43,558 nucleotides of DNA, taken from assembly GCF_029265695.1 (NCBI RefSeq), contig NZ_JAJUHW010000024.1:1-43558 (forward strand), read 5' to 3'. Source of the stretch: Gracilinema caldarium. Its GTDB lineage: Bacteria > Spirochaetota > Spirochaetia > Treponematales > Breznakiellaceae. Below are positions 7,990-16,676 of this stretch, in pieces. A program made the translations under genes and the position numbers. The notes under the pieces were generated by a model. The model saw only the letters and a list, made by a program, of their open reading frames with translations. It was not told the origin of the DNA and did no database searches. Position 1 is the first letter of the stretch; each line of letters begins with the position of its first letter.

Positions 7990-8771
7990 TGGGATTATTG
8001 CAACGGGCCGCAGGCGCTTCTGCCGTTTATAAACCGGATCCAATGGCAGAAGCGCTGGTGGAAAGAATTATACGCTTAGCTCCAGCTAACAACAGAATTT
8101 ACACCGTATTATCTCTTTTAAAAACCTATACACCGTTTCAAGGTGCCATTGTGCTTGAACAAAGGGATAATATATGTACTGCCAAGGAAATTCTTGGGCT
8201 TGATATTCCCTCTTTTTCTGTACCGATGCCCGAGATTACTTCTCTTCTTCCTTCACAAGAAGGTGCTTGGTTTTCAGCGGATTTTATAAAAAATAAGGAT
8301 ATTTTTTCTCATACCTATATAAAATCCGCCCGGGCTTATTTATTGCATAGATCCTCCGAGAGGTCTCTCAGTATAGTATTTCTTGAAGATCCAGAAGAAA
8401 AAATTGCTTACGCTGACCTGTCATGGATACTGGAGCATATTCGCTCTCTTTTTTTAACCGATATAAAAAGCGAAGACAAGCGATGGAATCCTTCTGAATG
8501 GATACACACGGTATTTTCAGAACTACTCCAGCCGGGGGCCACCTTATCCTTTGGCATATTCGAAAAACCTCAGAATCTAGAAGCCCTCGAAAAAGCTCTT
8601 GGTAAAAAAGCCCGTCTTCATATGCTCGACGATCAAAGACTGCTCGTCGTTACAGAAAGCGCTATAGATCCGCAGCTATTATTTCATCGTATTCAAAACA
8701 GCTTTAATATCAAACTACTAGACTCCTTCGAAACTGCCGATAGCCTTGTGGCACTTGAACGTATTGCATGA
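7989..8771 (+). CDS. Conserved hypothetical protein in Maf operon
   Basis: I do not recognise this 260-residue soluble protein. It has no signal peptide or membrane helix. An alpha/beta pattern is visible: helices near residues 17-50, strands in FQGAIVLEQRD and LSIVFLED, and a C-terminal part (LSFGIFEK, ARLHMLDDQRLLVVTES) that could be a separate small domain. The early strands loosely recall a GAF- or PilZ-like fold, but I see no diagnostic motif. Its start overlaps the acidic gene's stop (TAATG), and its end overlaps the next ATG (ATGA), so translation is tightly coupled on both sides. A joint role with the Maf proteins is inferred from this context. Confidence 0.7.
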   Translation: MGLLQRAAGASAVYKPDPMAEALVERIIRLAPANNRIYTVLSLLKTYTPFQGAIVLEQRDNICTAKEILGLDIPSFSVPMPEITSLLPSQEGAWFSADFIKNKDIFSHTYIKSARAYLLHRSSERSLSIVFLEDPEEKIAYADLSWILEHIRSLFLTDIKSEDKRWNPSEWIHTVFSELLQPGATLSFGIFEKPQNLEALEKALGKKARLHMLDDQRLLVVTESAIDPQLLFHRIQNSFNIKLLDSFETADSLVALERIA

Positions 8772-10246
8772 ACTTAAGTTTGGTACCAAGCCGCTCTGGC
8801 CCTCCAACGTTAATTTCAGAAAATAAATATATACATTCTCCCTATGATCCGCTGCATGAAGCGCAGCGGTTTGTAAGAGCACTTGAAATTCCTGAAAATA
8901 CTGATTTCATTATTCTGTTAGAACCTGGGCTTGGTTATATTATTCCTTTTCTTCGTGAAACATATCCATATATAAAATTACTTGTCATACATATTTCTGA
9001 TTTTTTTGTTTCATGCCCTCATACACATGACCGAGAAGGAACAGGGGTCTGGAATCCCTCATGCTATCTTGATGTAATTTCCTTTCTTGAAAAAGAAATA
9101 CCTGAAGGATCTCAGACATATTTGTGTATATGGAAGCCCTCTGAAGCAGCTTTTGGATCCGCATATCAGGTATTGCTCAGGAAAATAAAACAATTTCTTG
9201 ATCGAGAAACAGCAAACAATAGGACCACAAAGGCCTTTGGTAAAACCTGGCTCAAAAACAGCTTTAGGAATTTAACATACTTAAAAAATCCAATCTTTTT
9301 TGAACCTGGTTCAATACCTTGTATCGTAGCTGGCGCAGGGCCAAGCTTGGAGGAGGCTATACCGCTCATTGTCAAAGCGCTGCAGCAAGGCCCCCTTTTG
9401 ATAGTAGCAGCCGCATCTGCAGTGCCAGCATTGCTTGAACATCGTATTGTACCCACTTTATCGGTTGCTACCGATGGGGGGACCTGGGCTGCCTTTCACT
9501 TGTTTGATCAATTACGCAGGGTCCGTCAAATTTCAACGCAACAGTCCAATTCCCTGCCCTTTTCTTTGGCGGTCATGTTGTACGCAAAAACCTGCTCCCA
9601 GGCAGCCCAGGTCCCCCAGATCATCATTAGCGACGGAAGCCAATGGCAACAGAGATTTCTGGCTCTGCTCGGAATACCTTTTTTGCAATTGCCGCAACGA
9701 GGTACCGTGTCTGCAACGCTTATCGATCTAGCTCTTTTTCTTACAACCGGAAAAATCTATATCACTGGTATGGATATGGGCATCCGGGATATTCAAACAC
9801 ATGCACGGCCCTATGGTCTTGATTTTTATCTCGAGGAAAGGGTCAACCACCTATCTCCACTCTATAGTATTAAATTCACAAGATTGCACAATGGTGCAAA
9901 TACTCAAGCCTTGGATGTGTATGCCCACTGGTTCGATTGGTATTTTGCAAATAACCGGGATCGGATCTCCGTTCTCGGATCAAAACATCCCCGTTTCTCG
10001 ATGCTGCCTGCTTCTGAGAACATTTATTGGGATGTATCTACTGAACCGGCATTCTATGGAATGTCAAGTAAAATACCAATAGAGCAGTATAGTCCCACAT
10101 CCTTAGTATCCTTGTTCTGTTCAAACATTTTACATTCCGAAGATAATGAACAAATGCGACAGGAATTAAGCTATCTCATTACAGGAAGAAGAATACATTT
10201 ATCTGTTCCAGAAATTGAAAAAGAATTGACAGAACTATTTACTTGA
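8768..10246 (+). CDS. Maf/DUF115 motility-associated factor, first copy
   Basis: This 492-residue protein has the DUF115 (6-hydroxymethylpterin pyrophosphokinase MptE-like) core: VAGAGPSLEEAIPLI (about residue 188), then LIVAAASAVPALLEHRIVPTLSVATDGG, and later KIYITGMDMG. In other bacteria, Maf proteins with this core are required for motility and transfer pseudaminic or related nonulosonic acids to flagellin. The N-terminal region (FIILLEPGLGYIIPFLRETYP) is the family's Rossmann-like N-terminal part. The start overlaps the preceding stop in an ATGA, and the next Maf gene follows after 10 bases. The call as a Maf-family protein is strong. The sugar donor and flagellin target are not shown by the sequence. 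Confidence 0.85.
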   Translation: MNLSLVPSRSGPPTLISENKYIHSPYDPLHEAQRFVRALEIPENTDFIILLEPGLGYIIPFLRETYPYIKLLVIHISDFFVSCPHTHDREGTGVWNPSCYLDVISFLEKEIPEGSQTYLCIWKPSEAAFGSAYQVLLRKIKQFLDRETANNRTTKAFGKTWLKNSFRNLTYLKNPIFFEPGSIPCIVAGAGPSLEEAIPLIVKALQQGPLLIVAAASAVPALLEHRIVPTLSVATDGGTWAAFHLFDQLRRVRQISTQQSNSLPFSLAVMLYAKTCSQAAQVPQIIISDGSQWQQRFLALLGIPFLQLPQRGTVSATLIDLALFLTTGKIYITGMDMGIRDIQTHARPYGLDFYLEERVNHLSPLYSIKFTRLHNGANTQALDVYAHWFDWYFANNRDRISVLGSKHPRFSMLPASENIYWDVSTEPAFYGMSSKIPIEQYSPTSLVSLFCSNILHSEDNEQMRQELSYLITGRRIHLSVPEIEKELTELFT

Positions 10247-10256
10247 GGAGATCCTT

Positions 10257-11921
10257 ATGAACAGGGCTGAACTCTTTGATCGGAATCTTTTGGCACTGCA
10301 TCTGAAAGCCCCAGATTTATGTGCCAGGCTCAGCAATGCGGAGACAACATTAGGCTTTTATAATCTAGTTAATTCAAAAAGTAATCTTCCTGTACCTTTT
10401 ATTAAAAGAGAGCGACCCCTTCACTCGTTGTTTGATCCCTCTAAAGAGGCCGAACGGCTCATTGCTACGGTACAAAATTCTGGCTTTCTTATTTTATTTG
10501 GTCTTGGCGGAGGCTACCATGCACAGGCAGCGCTTCAACGCAAAGATATTCAGTCTATTGTTATTATAGATTTTAATCTTAACGCCTGTGCAGAGCTCTT
10601 ATCGCTCATCGATTATGTTTCTATTCTCAGTGATCCTCGTGTTACCCTCATTGTGGATCCAAACCCTGAGATGCTTTTTAATTACATAGTTTCCGTATAT
10701 AAACCTGCACTGCACGGAGGAATACAGGTTATTCCCCTCCGATCCCGGGTAGATGCGGATCCAGAACCTTTTAGAGAAGCCTATGAAACGCTGCAAGACT
10801 GTATACATACGATTTCCGAAGATTATTCGGTACAGGCATATTTTGGCAGGCCCTGGTTTTCGAATACGGTAAGAAATATTTTTATTGCCGAAAAACATTC
10901 AAAAGCTATTTCCATGGGACGGGATGTTTCAGTTACCGCGGCGGGGCCTTCCCTTGAAATACAACTTCCTCACCTCTTGCAGAATCGCAAAAAGACATAT
11001 ATTCTTGCAACCGACACATCCTTGCCAGCCCTTTTAGAACATGGGATTGAACCGGATGCGGTGATATCTATTGATTGCCAGCATATCAGTTATTATCATT
11101 TTCTTTCTGGAATTCCTAAACATATTCCCCTCTTTCTTGACCTTTCAAGTCCTCCCGTGGTAGCCAGCGTTTCAGAAAATACCTGCTTTTTTTCTGGCGG
11201 GCATCCGTTTACTCGATATATTTCTGAATATTGGAGACCCTTTCCGCTGGTGGACACCTCGGGCGGTAATGTTACCTATGCCGCGGTAGCCCTGGCTAAC
11301 CAGCTCGGTGCCAGCACTATAACACTGTACGGCGCAGATTTTTCCTATCCAGAAGGTGAATCCTATGTACGGGGCACATATATTCATAAACTCTTTGCTA
11401 ACAAGCAGGATCGTCTGCATCCGGCTGAGTCATCATTCAGTGCCTTCTTATTTAGAAACATACTTCTTACCAAAGTTGATTCAGAAACATCATGGAGATA
11501 TGAAACAAAACCGCTTATAAGCTATCGCAAAAAACTGGAAACCCTTGCAAACCACCTTGAAGCACAGCTTGTCATTATGGAAGGTAAGGGTGCGCCCATA
11601 TCTGTTCCTCAGAAATTACATAGATCCAAAAGGGGGCTTATCAAAAGTGTGTTTACAGCAGGGGCAAGCCATACAACAGGCAGTGAGTTTTTGCATTCCT
11701 ATGCCAAGATAGTAGAAAAAATGCCTGACCTTCTTGTACCGCTCCCACAGTATATGATGCAGCTTTCTGAAACAGAACGGGATGTTTTTACCACCCTACT
11801 CCCCCTTGCAGCCTTTCTCAGAAGAAAAAATCCGGATATCCCGCTTCATATGCTTTTTGCCAAAGTGAAGGATATGACGCTCCAGCAGCTTTCTCCGTTT
11901 TTATCTTTTAGTGCCAAATAA
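10257..11921 (+). CDS. Maf/DUF115 motility-associated factor, second copy
   Basis: A 554-residue paralogue of the preceding gene. It has a GAGGAGA ribosome binding site 5 bases before the ATG. The N-terminal part includes LIATVQNSGFLILFGLGGGYHAQAAL in the usual position (only fragments cited), and the DUF115 core begins at TAAGPSLEIQLPHLL (about residue 225), followed by YILATDTSLPALLEHGIEPDAVISID and ITLYGADFSYPEGESY. The two copies are diverged, sharing mainly the GPSLE, PALLEH and GxD signatures, so they probably have different acceptors or donors. The 3' end overlaps the convergent MEMO1-like gene by 14 bases. The flagellin glycosylation role is inferred from the family. Confidence 0.85.
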   Translation: MNRAELFDRNLLALHLKAPDLCARLSNAETTLGFYNLVNSKSNLPVPFIKRERPLHSLFDPSKEAERLIATVQNSGFLILFGLGGGYHAQAALQRKDIQSIVIIDFNLNACAELLSLIDYVSILSDPRVTLIVDPNPEMLFNYIVSVYKPALHGGIQVIPLRSRVDADPEPFREAYETLQDCIHTISEDYSVQAYFGRPWFSNTVRNIFIAEKHSKAISMGRDVSVTAAGPSLEIQLPHLLQNRKKTYILATDTSLPALLEHGIEPDAVISIDCQHISYYHFLSGIPKHIPLFLDLSSPPVVASVSENTCFFSGGHPFTRYISEYWRPFPLVDTSGGNVTYAAVALANQLGASTITLYGADFSYPEGESYVRGTYIHKLFANKQDRLHPAESSFSAFLFRNILLTKVDSETSWRYETKPLISYRKKLETLANHLEAQLVIMEGKGAPISVPQKLHRSKRGLIKSVFTAGASHTTGSEFLHSYAKIVEKMPDLLVPLPQYMMQLSETERDVFTTLLPLAAFLRRKNPDIPLHMLFAKVKDMTLQQLSPFLSFSAK

Positions 11922-12744
11922 TAGACGCATAACCAACAAAGGAATCAGAAGCATACACATCCCTGCTTGTTCCATAAGCCAGCAGTTCTGGCTTGAGGGT
12001 TTTATTCAGTTCACCAAACCCCATAATTCCGAGGACTGCCCCGACAGAACAGGCTGCTAAATCATTTGTAGCTTTCTGCAATACAGTTTCCCTGTCCATC
12101 GCTAAAATGGCTTTGATGAAGGATGCATCGTTTTCCTTAGTAACCCATTGGTAAGCAGTTTCACCGTCTCCCATGGGGGTAAAATCATAATTCGGCCCAT
12201 AATGGGTGAGATCTGTGGAACCCACAACCCTAATATCTTTGTGGTGAGCGGCAGCTATGGCTGCAATAGTTTTTCCCAGTTCATAGGAAATCATATTAGC
12301 GGGCATACGCATCCATAGTAACTGAGATTCGGGAAACAAGTAGTGCAAAAAGGGTAATTGCACCTCTACGGTATTATCCTGAAACACATCGGCTTTACAT
12401 TGAATTTTTTCTAAAAGAATATTCCTAAAACTTACATCGATGGGAAAAATTCCAAAAGGTGTTTCTGCACCGTCTTCCATAAGCATAAGCGGTTGCTGAG
12501 ACGGGCCAAGATGTCCACCTAAAACAACAATAGTTTCTGGATCTTTTTTAAGGCTTAAAAGTGCGGATAGTGCTATAGAACCAGAAAAAGTCCACCCTGC
12601 GTGAGGTACAATACAAGCGATTGCATCTTGTTCATTGAATTTTTGAGATGAATAGCTAGCCCGTACACGAGAAATAAAGGTTTCTATAGATGCAGGCGTT
12701 TGCGGATACCAACCGGACGGAAGTACTGGTTTTCGTACCCTCAT
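11908..12744 (-). CDS. amrB: AmmeMemoRadiSam system protein B (MEMO1-like)
   Basis: This 278-residue protein belongs to the MEMO1 family, which resembles class III extradiol dioxygenases. Recognisable signatures are PSGWYP near the N-terminus, IVPHAGWTFSGSIAL (histidine near residue 49), VVLGGHLG, the TVEVQLPFLHYLFP stretch, VGSTDLTHYGPNY and a conserved cysteine in DLAACSVGAVLG. AAGGAG lies 6 bases upstream of the ATG. In many genomes this protein is encoded with an AMMECR1 domain and a radical SAM partner (AmrA/AmrS). Neither is present here, so the gene stands alone in this window. Its biochemical role is unsettled in general. Confidence 0.88.
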   Translation of the reverse strand: MRVRKPVLPSGWYPQTPASIETFISRVRASYSSQKFNEQDAIACIVPHAGWTFSGSIALSALLSLKKDPETIVVLGGHLGPSQQPLMLMEDGAETPFGIFPIDVSFRNILLEKIQCKADVFQDNTVEVQLPFLHYLFPESQLLWMRMPANMISYELGKTIAAIAAAHHKDIRVVGSTDLTHYGPNYDFTPMGDGETAYQWVTKENDASFIKAILAMDRETVLQKATNDLAACSVGAVLGIMGFGELNKTLKPELLAYGTSRDVYASDSFVGYASIIWH

Positions 12745-12761
12745 TGGATTCTCCTTTGCTC

Positions 12762-12790
12762 TATACTATTATTGTAGCATGAAATAACAA
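12762..12790 (-). promoter_or_regulatory. Weak candidate promoter for the MEMO1-like gene
   Basis: On the minus strand, TTGTTA (12785-12790) precedes TAGTAT (12763-12768) by 16 bases, leaving a leader of around 12 bases that contains AAGGAG. The matches are partial, so this is tentative. Confidence 0.35.
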
Positions 12791-12797
12791 AAACGTA

Positions 12798-12803
12798 TAT
12801 AAT
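12798..12803 (+). promoter_or_regulatory. TATAAT -10 box, predicted leaderless start
   Basis: A perfect TATAAT ends exactly six bases before the ATG at 12810, and there is no Shine-Dalgarno sequence. The best -35 is a poor TTGTAG at 12772-12777 with a 20-base spacer, so this promoter may depend on the -10 or on an activator. Confidence 0.6.
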
Positions 12804-12809
12804 ATCTGT

Positions 12810-14012
12810 ATGCGGACCAAGTATACTACCATTGTAGCCATAATATGTGGAATTTTGTATGTTTCAGCCCTGCTTTTTGCCATACTTACCATTAGCAATT
12901 CTATTAAAGAAAGAAAAGCTCAAGCACAACAGGATTTTCTTTCCCTCACCGATAAGGCTGCCGCCGCGGCAGTACTCGGCTTTATGGCAGACCCCTTCCG
13001 GGAATCGGTTAAAGATACCTTAGAATCATCCTCAGTATTGGCAGCCGTCATGATTTCAAATGGAGATGGAGTGGTATACGCGATTGAAAAAAAGCCTGGC
13101 TACCTGGTATGGATCGATGCAGAACCTCAATTTGTACAAAATTTTGGACTTACCAAACCTCCCTTTGTTCGTCCTATACCAGTGGAAGGTTACCGAAATG
13201 TCACCGTCAGCGCAGTGGCTGAAGAGATAGATTACAATTTGATTAAGAAAATTTTACTAAATAGCCTGCTTGCTATTCTCATTGCCTTGGTACTGGCTAT
13301 AGGTACGGTAGCATTCTCAGGTACATCTGAAACAGCAGCCGAAACTGAGCCAATCTATGATAGTAAAGGTGTGAATAAGCAAACTAGTCCATCGAATCCT
13401 CTTATGGATGACCTCCCCTTTGAAATTCCAGATATGGATGCTACGGTTTTTAAGCCCGCGGTAGAGGAAGTAGCATCAGATTGTAATTGTAAAGACAGCC
13501 CGCGGGGGCTTTATACCCCACTGCTTTCAGTAAGTTGGGAAGATTACACAAAAGAACGGCTCGAAGCGGAACTGCATCGGAGCGCCTCTTTTGAACAGGA
13601 TTTAACGGTATTGATTATTGCGTTTCCAGAACTTACGTATGCAGATTATCCAGACCTCTTTAAAATGATTGCCGATCATATTGTTGCATTTTTTACATTC
13701 CGGGATCTTATCTTTGAATGGAAAGGTAATGGTTTTTGTATCCTGCTACCAAATATCGATCTGGATCACAGTTTTAAAATGGCAGAAGAGTTCAGCAATA
13801 AGCTTTTTTCAAAAATAAACTCAGAAGTGCTGCGCCGCACGATATGGGGGATCGGTTTAAGTTCCCGATCGGGCAGGCTGCTCGATGCGGACCGGCTTTT
13901 GCTGGAAGCTTCCCGAGCTTTAGAAAAGGCCCTGGAAGATAAAAAATCACCTATTGTGGCCTTTAAAAGCGATCCTGAACGGTACCGGGCATATATTTCT
14001 TCAAAAACCTGA
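12810..14012 (+). CDS. Two-helix membrane sensor with degenerate GGDEF-like domain
   Basis: This 400-residue protein has membrane helices at about residues 7-28 and 148-170 flanking an extracytoplasmic region of about 115 residues (with VLAAVMISNGDGVVYAI, a PAS/Cache-like strand pattern). A linker rich in proline and acidic residues follows. The C-terminal domain (about 240-395) matches the GGDEF fold: LHRSASFEQDLTVLII at the start and FKMAEEFSNKLF after the signature loop. At the active-site loop the sequence is EWKGNGFCILLP, so GGDEF is replaced by KGNGF (residues 305-309). It should not make cyclic di-GMP. It may bind a nucleotide or act as a structural regulator. It stands alone with its own promoter. 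Confidence 0.72.
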   Translation: MRTKYTTIVAIICGILYVSALLFAILTISNSIKERKAQAQQDFLSLTDKAAAAAVLGFMADPFRESVKDTLESSSVLAAVMISNGDGVVYAIEKKPGYLVWIDAEPQFVQNFGLTKPPFVRPIPVEGYRNVTVSAVAEEIDYNLIKKILLNSLLAILIALVLAIGTVAFSGTSETAAETEPIYDSKGVNKQTSPSNPLMDDLPFEIPDMDATVFKPAVEEVASDCNCKDSPRGLYTPLLSVSWEDYTKERLEAELHRSASFEQDLTVLIIAFPELTYADYPDLFKMIADHIVAFFTFRDLIFEWKGNGFCILLPNIDLDHSFKMAEEFSNKLFSKINSEVLRRTIWGIGLSSRSGRLLDADRLLLEASRALEKALEDKKSPIVAFKSDPERYRAYISSKT

Positions 14013-14053
14013 GCCAATTTCAAAAGTCTGTTACTACGCTTTGCGATTGCTTG

Positions 14054-14090
14054 CGGTTGCATACTGATTCACAGAGAAAGCATGCAACCG
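14054..14090 (+). terminator. Candidate terminator hairpin after the degenerate GGDEF gene
   Basis: A perfect 9-bp inverted repeat (CGGTTGCAT at 14054-14062, ATGCAACCG at 14082-14090) with a 19-base loop is followed by TTTT. A second, outer repeat (TTTCAAAA at 14018, TTTTGAAA at 14091) encloses it. The long loop and short T run make termination uncertain. It lies between convergent genes. Confidence 0.45.
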
Positions 14091-14104
14091 TTTTGAAAGA
14101 ACTT

Positions 14105-15073
14105 CTATTGCTCTGTTTTTATAAAATATGCGCTCTCTTTTACAATTTTATTAAATTGCCATTCAGATAGCTGATACATATAGGGAGTGTCAGTAACGGT
14201 TGCCCAATGAGAACGGCTTTCATGGTCGGATATTATAGTTATCTTTTTAGTCCTTCCATCTCCTAGTTCTAGGGTGATGATTGTTTTGTCTACTCGAGCC
14301 TGTTCATTAATAGTGTCGACAAAATCATCGCCGCTGGCATTTATAAGGTCCTGGATATATGAATCAATTTTTTTTGTATCCAGTTCTTTAGAATTAAGGT
14401 TTCCTCCAGCACCGCTCCAAGATGCCTGGCCTGTCCTGCTAAGGCTAAAATTACCCGATGCATTTCCAGAACAGCTTATTTTTTGAACGAGTTCAGATTT
14501 TAAACCCTGTGTACCAGTTTGGGGGAAGAGACGTAAATCATACCAAGACTGGGGACTACTCTGTATGTAGGAGCTAAACTGGTCTTCTATAGATTTGACA
14601 ACATCCGAGTTAGCGGAACGGAAATATATTTCTTTACCCGTTGCATCAGGATTACCAAAATAAAGATCCAAGACAGGCTTTTCTGTATTTTCATCCCACA
14701 TGGTAATATGGCTCGCAGATGCCCCTAGACCGAGCCGCTCATGAGCCTGGGCAGTAGTTGCACGAACAGGAATAATAAATGAATTCCCAAAGGGTTTTAA
14801 CATATCTTCGATACGCTGGTTTTTTACAGGATATTCTTTAGACTCTCGGCTCAGATACCATTGACCGGTTCTTTTAATAAACGTGAGTTCCTGCAAGTCA
14901 GCGTTTTTTATAGCAATTTTTGTTACTTTCTGAATAGTTTGCTTTTCTAGTAATCTGCTAGTAGACTGTCTGACAAATGTGGTATCTGGATTAAAAATAA
15001 AGGTGCCTATCAATAGTAACAACAGTACAACGCCCAGGGCACCAAGGATTTGAATCTTATGCTGATACTGCAT
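14105..15073 (-). CDS. DUF4340 domain protein, last gene of the Gld-like ABC operon
   Basis: This 322-residue protein has one N-terminal membrane helix (about residues 8-28) and a periplasmic region typical of DUF4340: KIAIKNADLQELTFIKRTGQWYL, then YPVKNQRIEDML, RLGLGASASHITMW and LDLYFGNPDATGKEIYFR (family fragments). DUF4340 proteins are commonly encoded directly after a GldG-like protein and a GldF-like permease, as here. The gene overlaps the GldG-like gene by 17 bases. The system probably moves or remodels an envelope component. No substrate is known, and no gliding is implied for a spirochaete. Confidence 0.83.
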   Translation of the reverse strand: MQYQHKIQILGALGVVLLLLLIGTFIFNPDTTFVRQSTSRLLEKQTIQKVTKIAIKNADLQELTFIKRTGQWYLSRESKEYPVKNQRIEDMLKPFGNSFIIPVRATTAQAHERLGLGASASHITMWDENTEKPVLDLYFGNPDATGKEIYFRSANSDVVKSIEDQFSSYIQSSPQSWYDLRLFPQTGTQGLKSELVQKISCSGNASGNFSLSRTGQASWSGAGGNLNSKELDTKKIDSYIQDLINASGDDFVDTINEQARVDKTIITLELGDGRTKKITIISDHESRSHWATVTDTPYMYQLSEWQFNKIVKESAYFIKTEQ

Positions 15074-16673
15074 GATGAGCCTCCTTGGATTGCAGCATAC
15101 GTTTTCGTTTTACATTACGGTATACGCCAAGCCCAATTATAATCAGGGGTATAAAAATTATATTTATCAGCTGAGATAGAAGTGCTGCACGGGACCGCTC
15201 ATCAGGATCGGTAATTTTGTTTAACCGGCTTGTGGCGGGCAACCTTGTACGTATAGATAGAATATCACTGTCATTCCCGAGCCAGTCCGCAGCCTGTACA
15301 AGAAACTCGAGATTGTTGCTGCTGTTTGTATATTGTACCAGTGTAGTCGGAAATTCGCTGTCTCCGATAACGATGAGTCTCCCTTCCTTAGAGTCTTGTG
15401 ACATATCGGGGAGCATTTCCTTTGATCCCTGCTTAAGCGGTTTTGCTTTACCATTAAAATAGCTGGGAAACTTACCAACTAAGGCTGCCCCAAGGGTGTA
15501 CTGGGACTTCGTTTTACCAGATTCACTGGTAAACAAGGACTCCATATCAGGGTTTGTTACAAAATCCTTTGTCATTAACCAGGCATCCTTAGTACTCGAG
15601 AAAAGAGTATCATAACTTATTCCAGCAGGAGGATTTACCGCGATCGGGCTCGCCCAAAAGAGGTCCAGTCCACCGAAGCGGGCCGTAAGCGGATGTTTAC
15701 CGTTACTGTTTTGCGGAAGCACAACAACCCAGTGAGGATACCGTACGAGTTTTACCTGAACCACACCAGAAAGAGCCATAGATTGATAGGGAATCGTAAG
15801 GTTTGCTTTGTCAAGCACAAGCTGTTTTTCAATCCTCACTCCATAGGTTTCAAGCATTTTAAGGAGCCCCTTATCTTCCACAGCCCGAGCTTGCAGATTT
15901 GAACGGGAATCTACAAATACACCATCCACTGCATACAGAATCTTTCCTCCATTCTGTAAATAGTAATCCAGACGGTACAGGTCCCAGTCATCAAAATCTT
16001 CAGTGCCTCCAAATACAAAAATTCCTGAGAGGCTCTGAGGAATTTCATCTCCCTTGTAAAGCTGGCGGACCTTATAGCCTGCCTTTTGAAGCATCTTGTC
16101 TACATACTGATAATCGGTTGTCCAGCTTTTATCCGCGTCTCCGATGAGTACACCGATTTCCCGATCATAGTTTTTTACCATGCTGCGGATACGGGAAGTA
16201 ATATCGTATTCCAACGTATCGGTAGAAAACACCACCGGTAGTACTTCAGTCTTATCAAGATATTCGATAACAATACCCGTATAAACCGTTGCTACGCTTG
16301 CCTGATCCTGTTCTACGGTCTGTATCTGCTGCGGTTGTATTCCAAGCCGTTCAACAGATACGGCCATGCTGGTTTTAACCGGGTCTTTTACAACAAACCT
16401 TATTTTTCCTTTTGACTGGGCTGCATATTCATGGAGCAGGTCCTTTATTTCGCCAGGAACCGGATGCATTTTAACCAATTTATCCGAAACAAAATAAGTT
16501 ATGGTTACCCTTTCTGGTATTTCCTTATAAATATTCCGTGATACTTGAGAAAGTGTAAAAGATTTGTTTCTGGTTATATCAAACCGTACATAGATTCGCT
16601 GTGCATTGAGGAGTCCAAGTACAAGGACCGTTAATGTAAGGATGGTAATGATTATAGCTTGTTGTTTTTTCAT
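15057..16673 (-). CDS. GldG-like ABC transporter auxiliary protein
   Basis: A 538-residue membrane protein with an N-terminal helix (about residues 6-24), a long periplasmic GldG-type domain and a C-terminal helix (about 503-520) followed by a basic tail. Family-typical stretches include RFDITRNKSFTLSQVSR, ITYFVSDKL, VFSTDTLEYDITSRIRSM and LIVIGDSEFPTT. It lies three bases after the permease gene and overlaps the DUF4340 gene. GldG was named in Bacteroidetes gliding motility, but related proteins occur widely with ABC-2 permeases. In this spirochaete the operon should be read as an envelope ABC system of unknown substrate. Confidence 0.85.
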   Translation of the reverse strand: MKKQQAIIITILTLTVLVLGLLNAQRIYVRFDITRNKSFTLSQVSRNIYKEIPERVTITYFVSDKLVKMHPVPGEIKDLLHEYAAQSKGKIRFVVKDPVKTSMAVSVERLGIQPQQIQTVEQDQASVATVYTGIVIEYLDKTEVLPVVFSTDTLEYDITSRIRSMVKNYDREIGVLIGDADKSWTTDYQYVDKMLQKAGYKVRQLYKGDEIPQSLSGIFVFGGTEDFDDWDLYRLDYYLQNGGKILYAVDGVFVDSRSNLQARAVEDKGLLKMLETYGVRIEKQLVLDKANLTIPYQSMALSGVVQVKLVRYPHWVVVLPQNSNGKHPLTARFGGLDLFWASPIAVNPPAGISYDTLFSSTKDAWLMTKDFVTNPDMESLFTSESGKTKSQYTLGAALVGKFPSYFNGKAKPLKQGSKEMLPDMSQDSKEGRLIVIGDSEFPTTLVQYTNSSNNLEFLVQAADWLGNDSDILSIRTRLPATSRLNKITDPDERSRAALLSQLINIIFIPLIIIGLGVYRNVKRKRMLQSKEAHHAVSA

Positions 16674-16676
16674 GAT

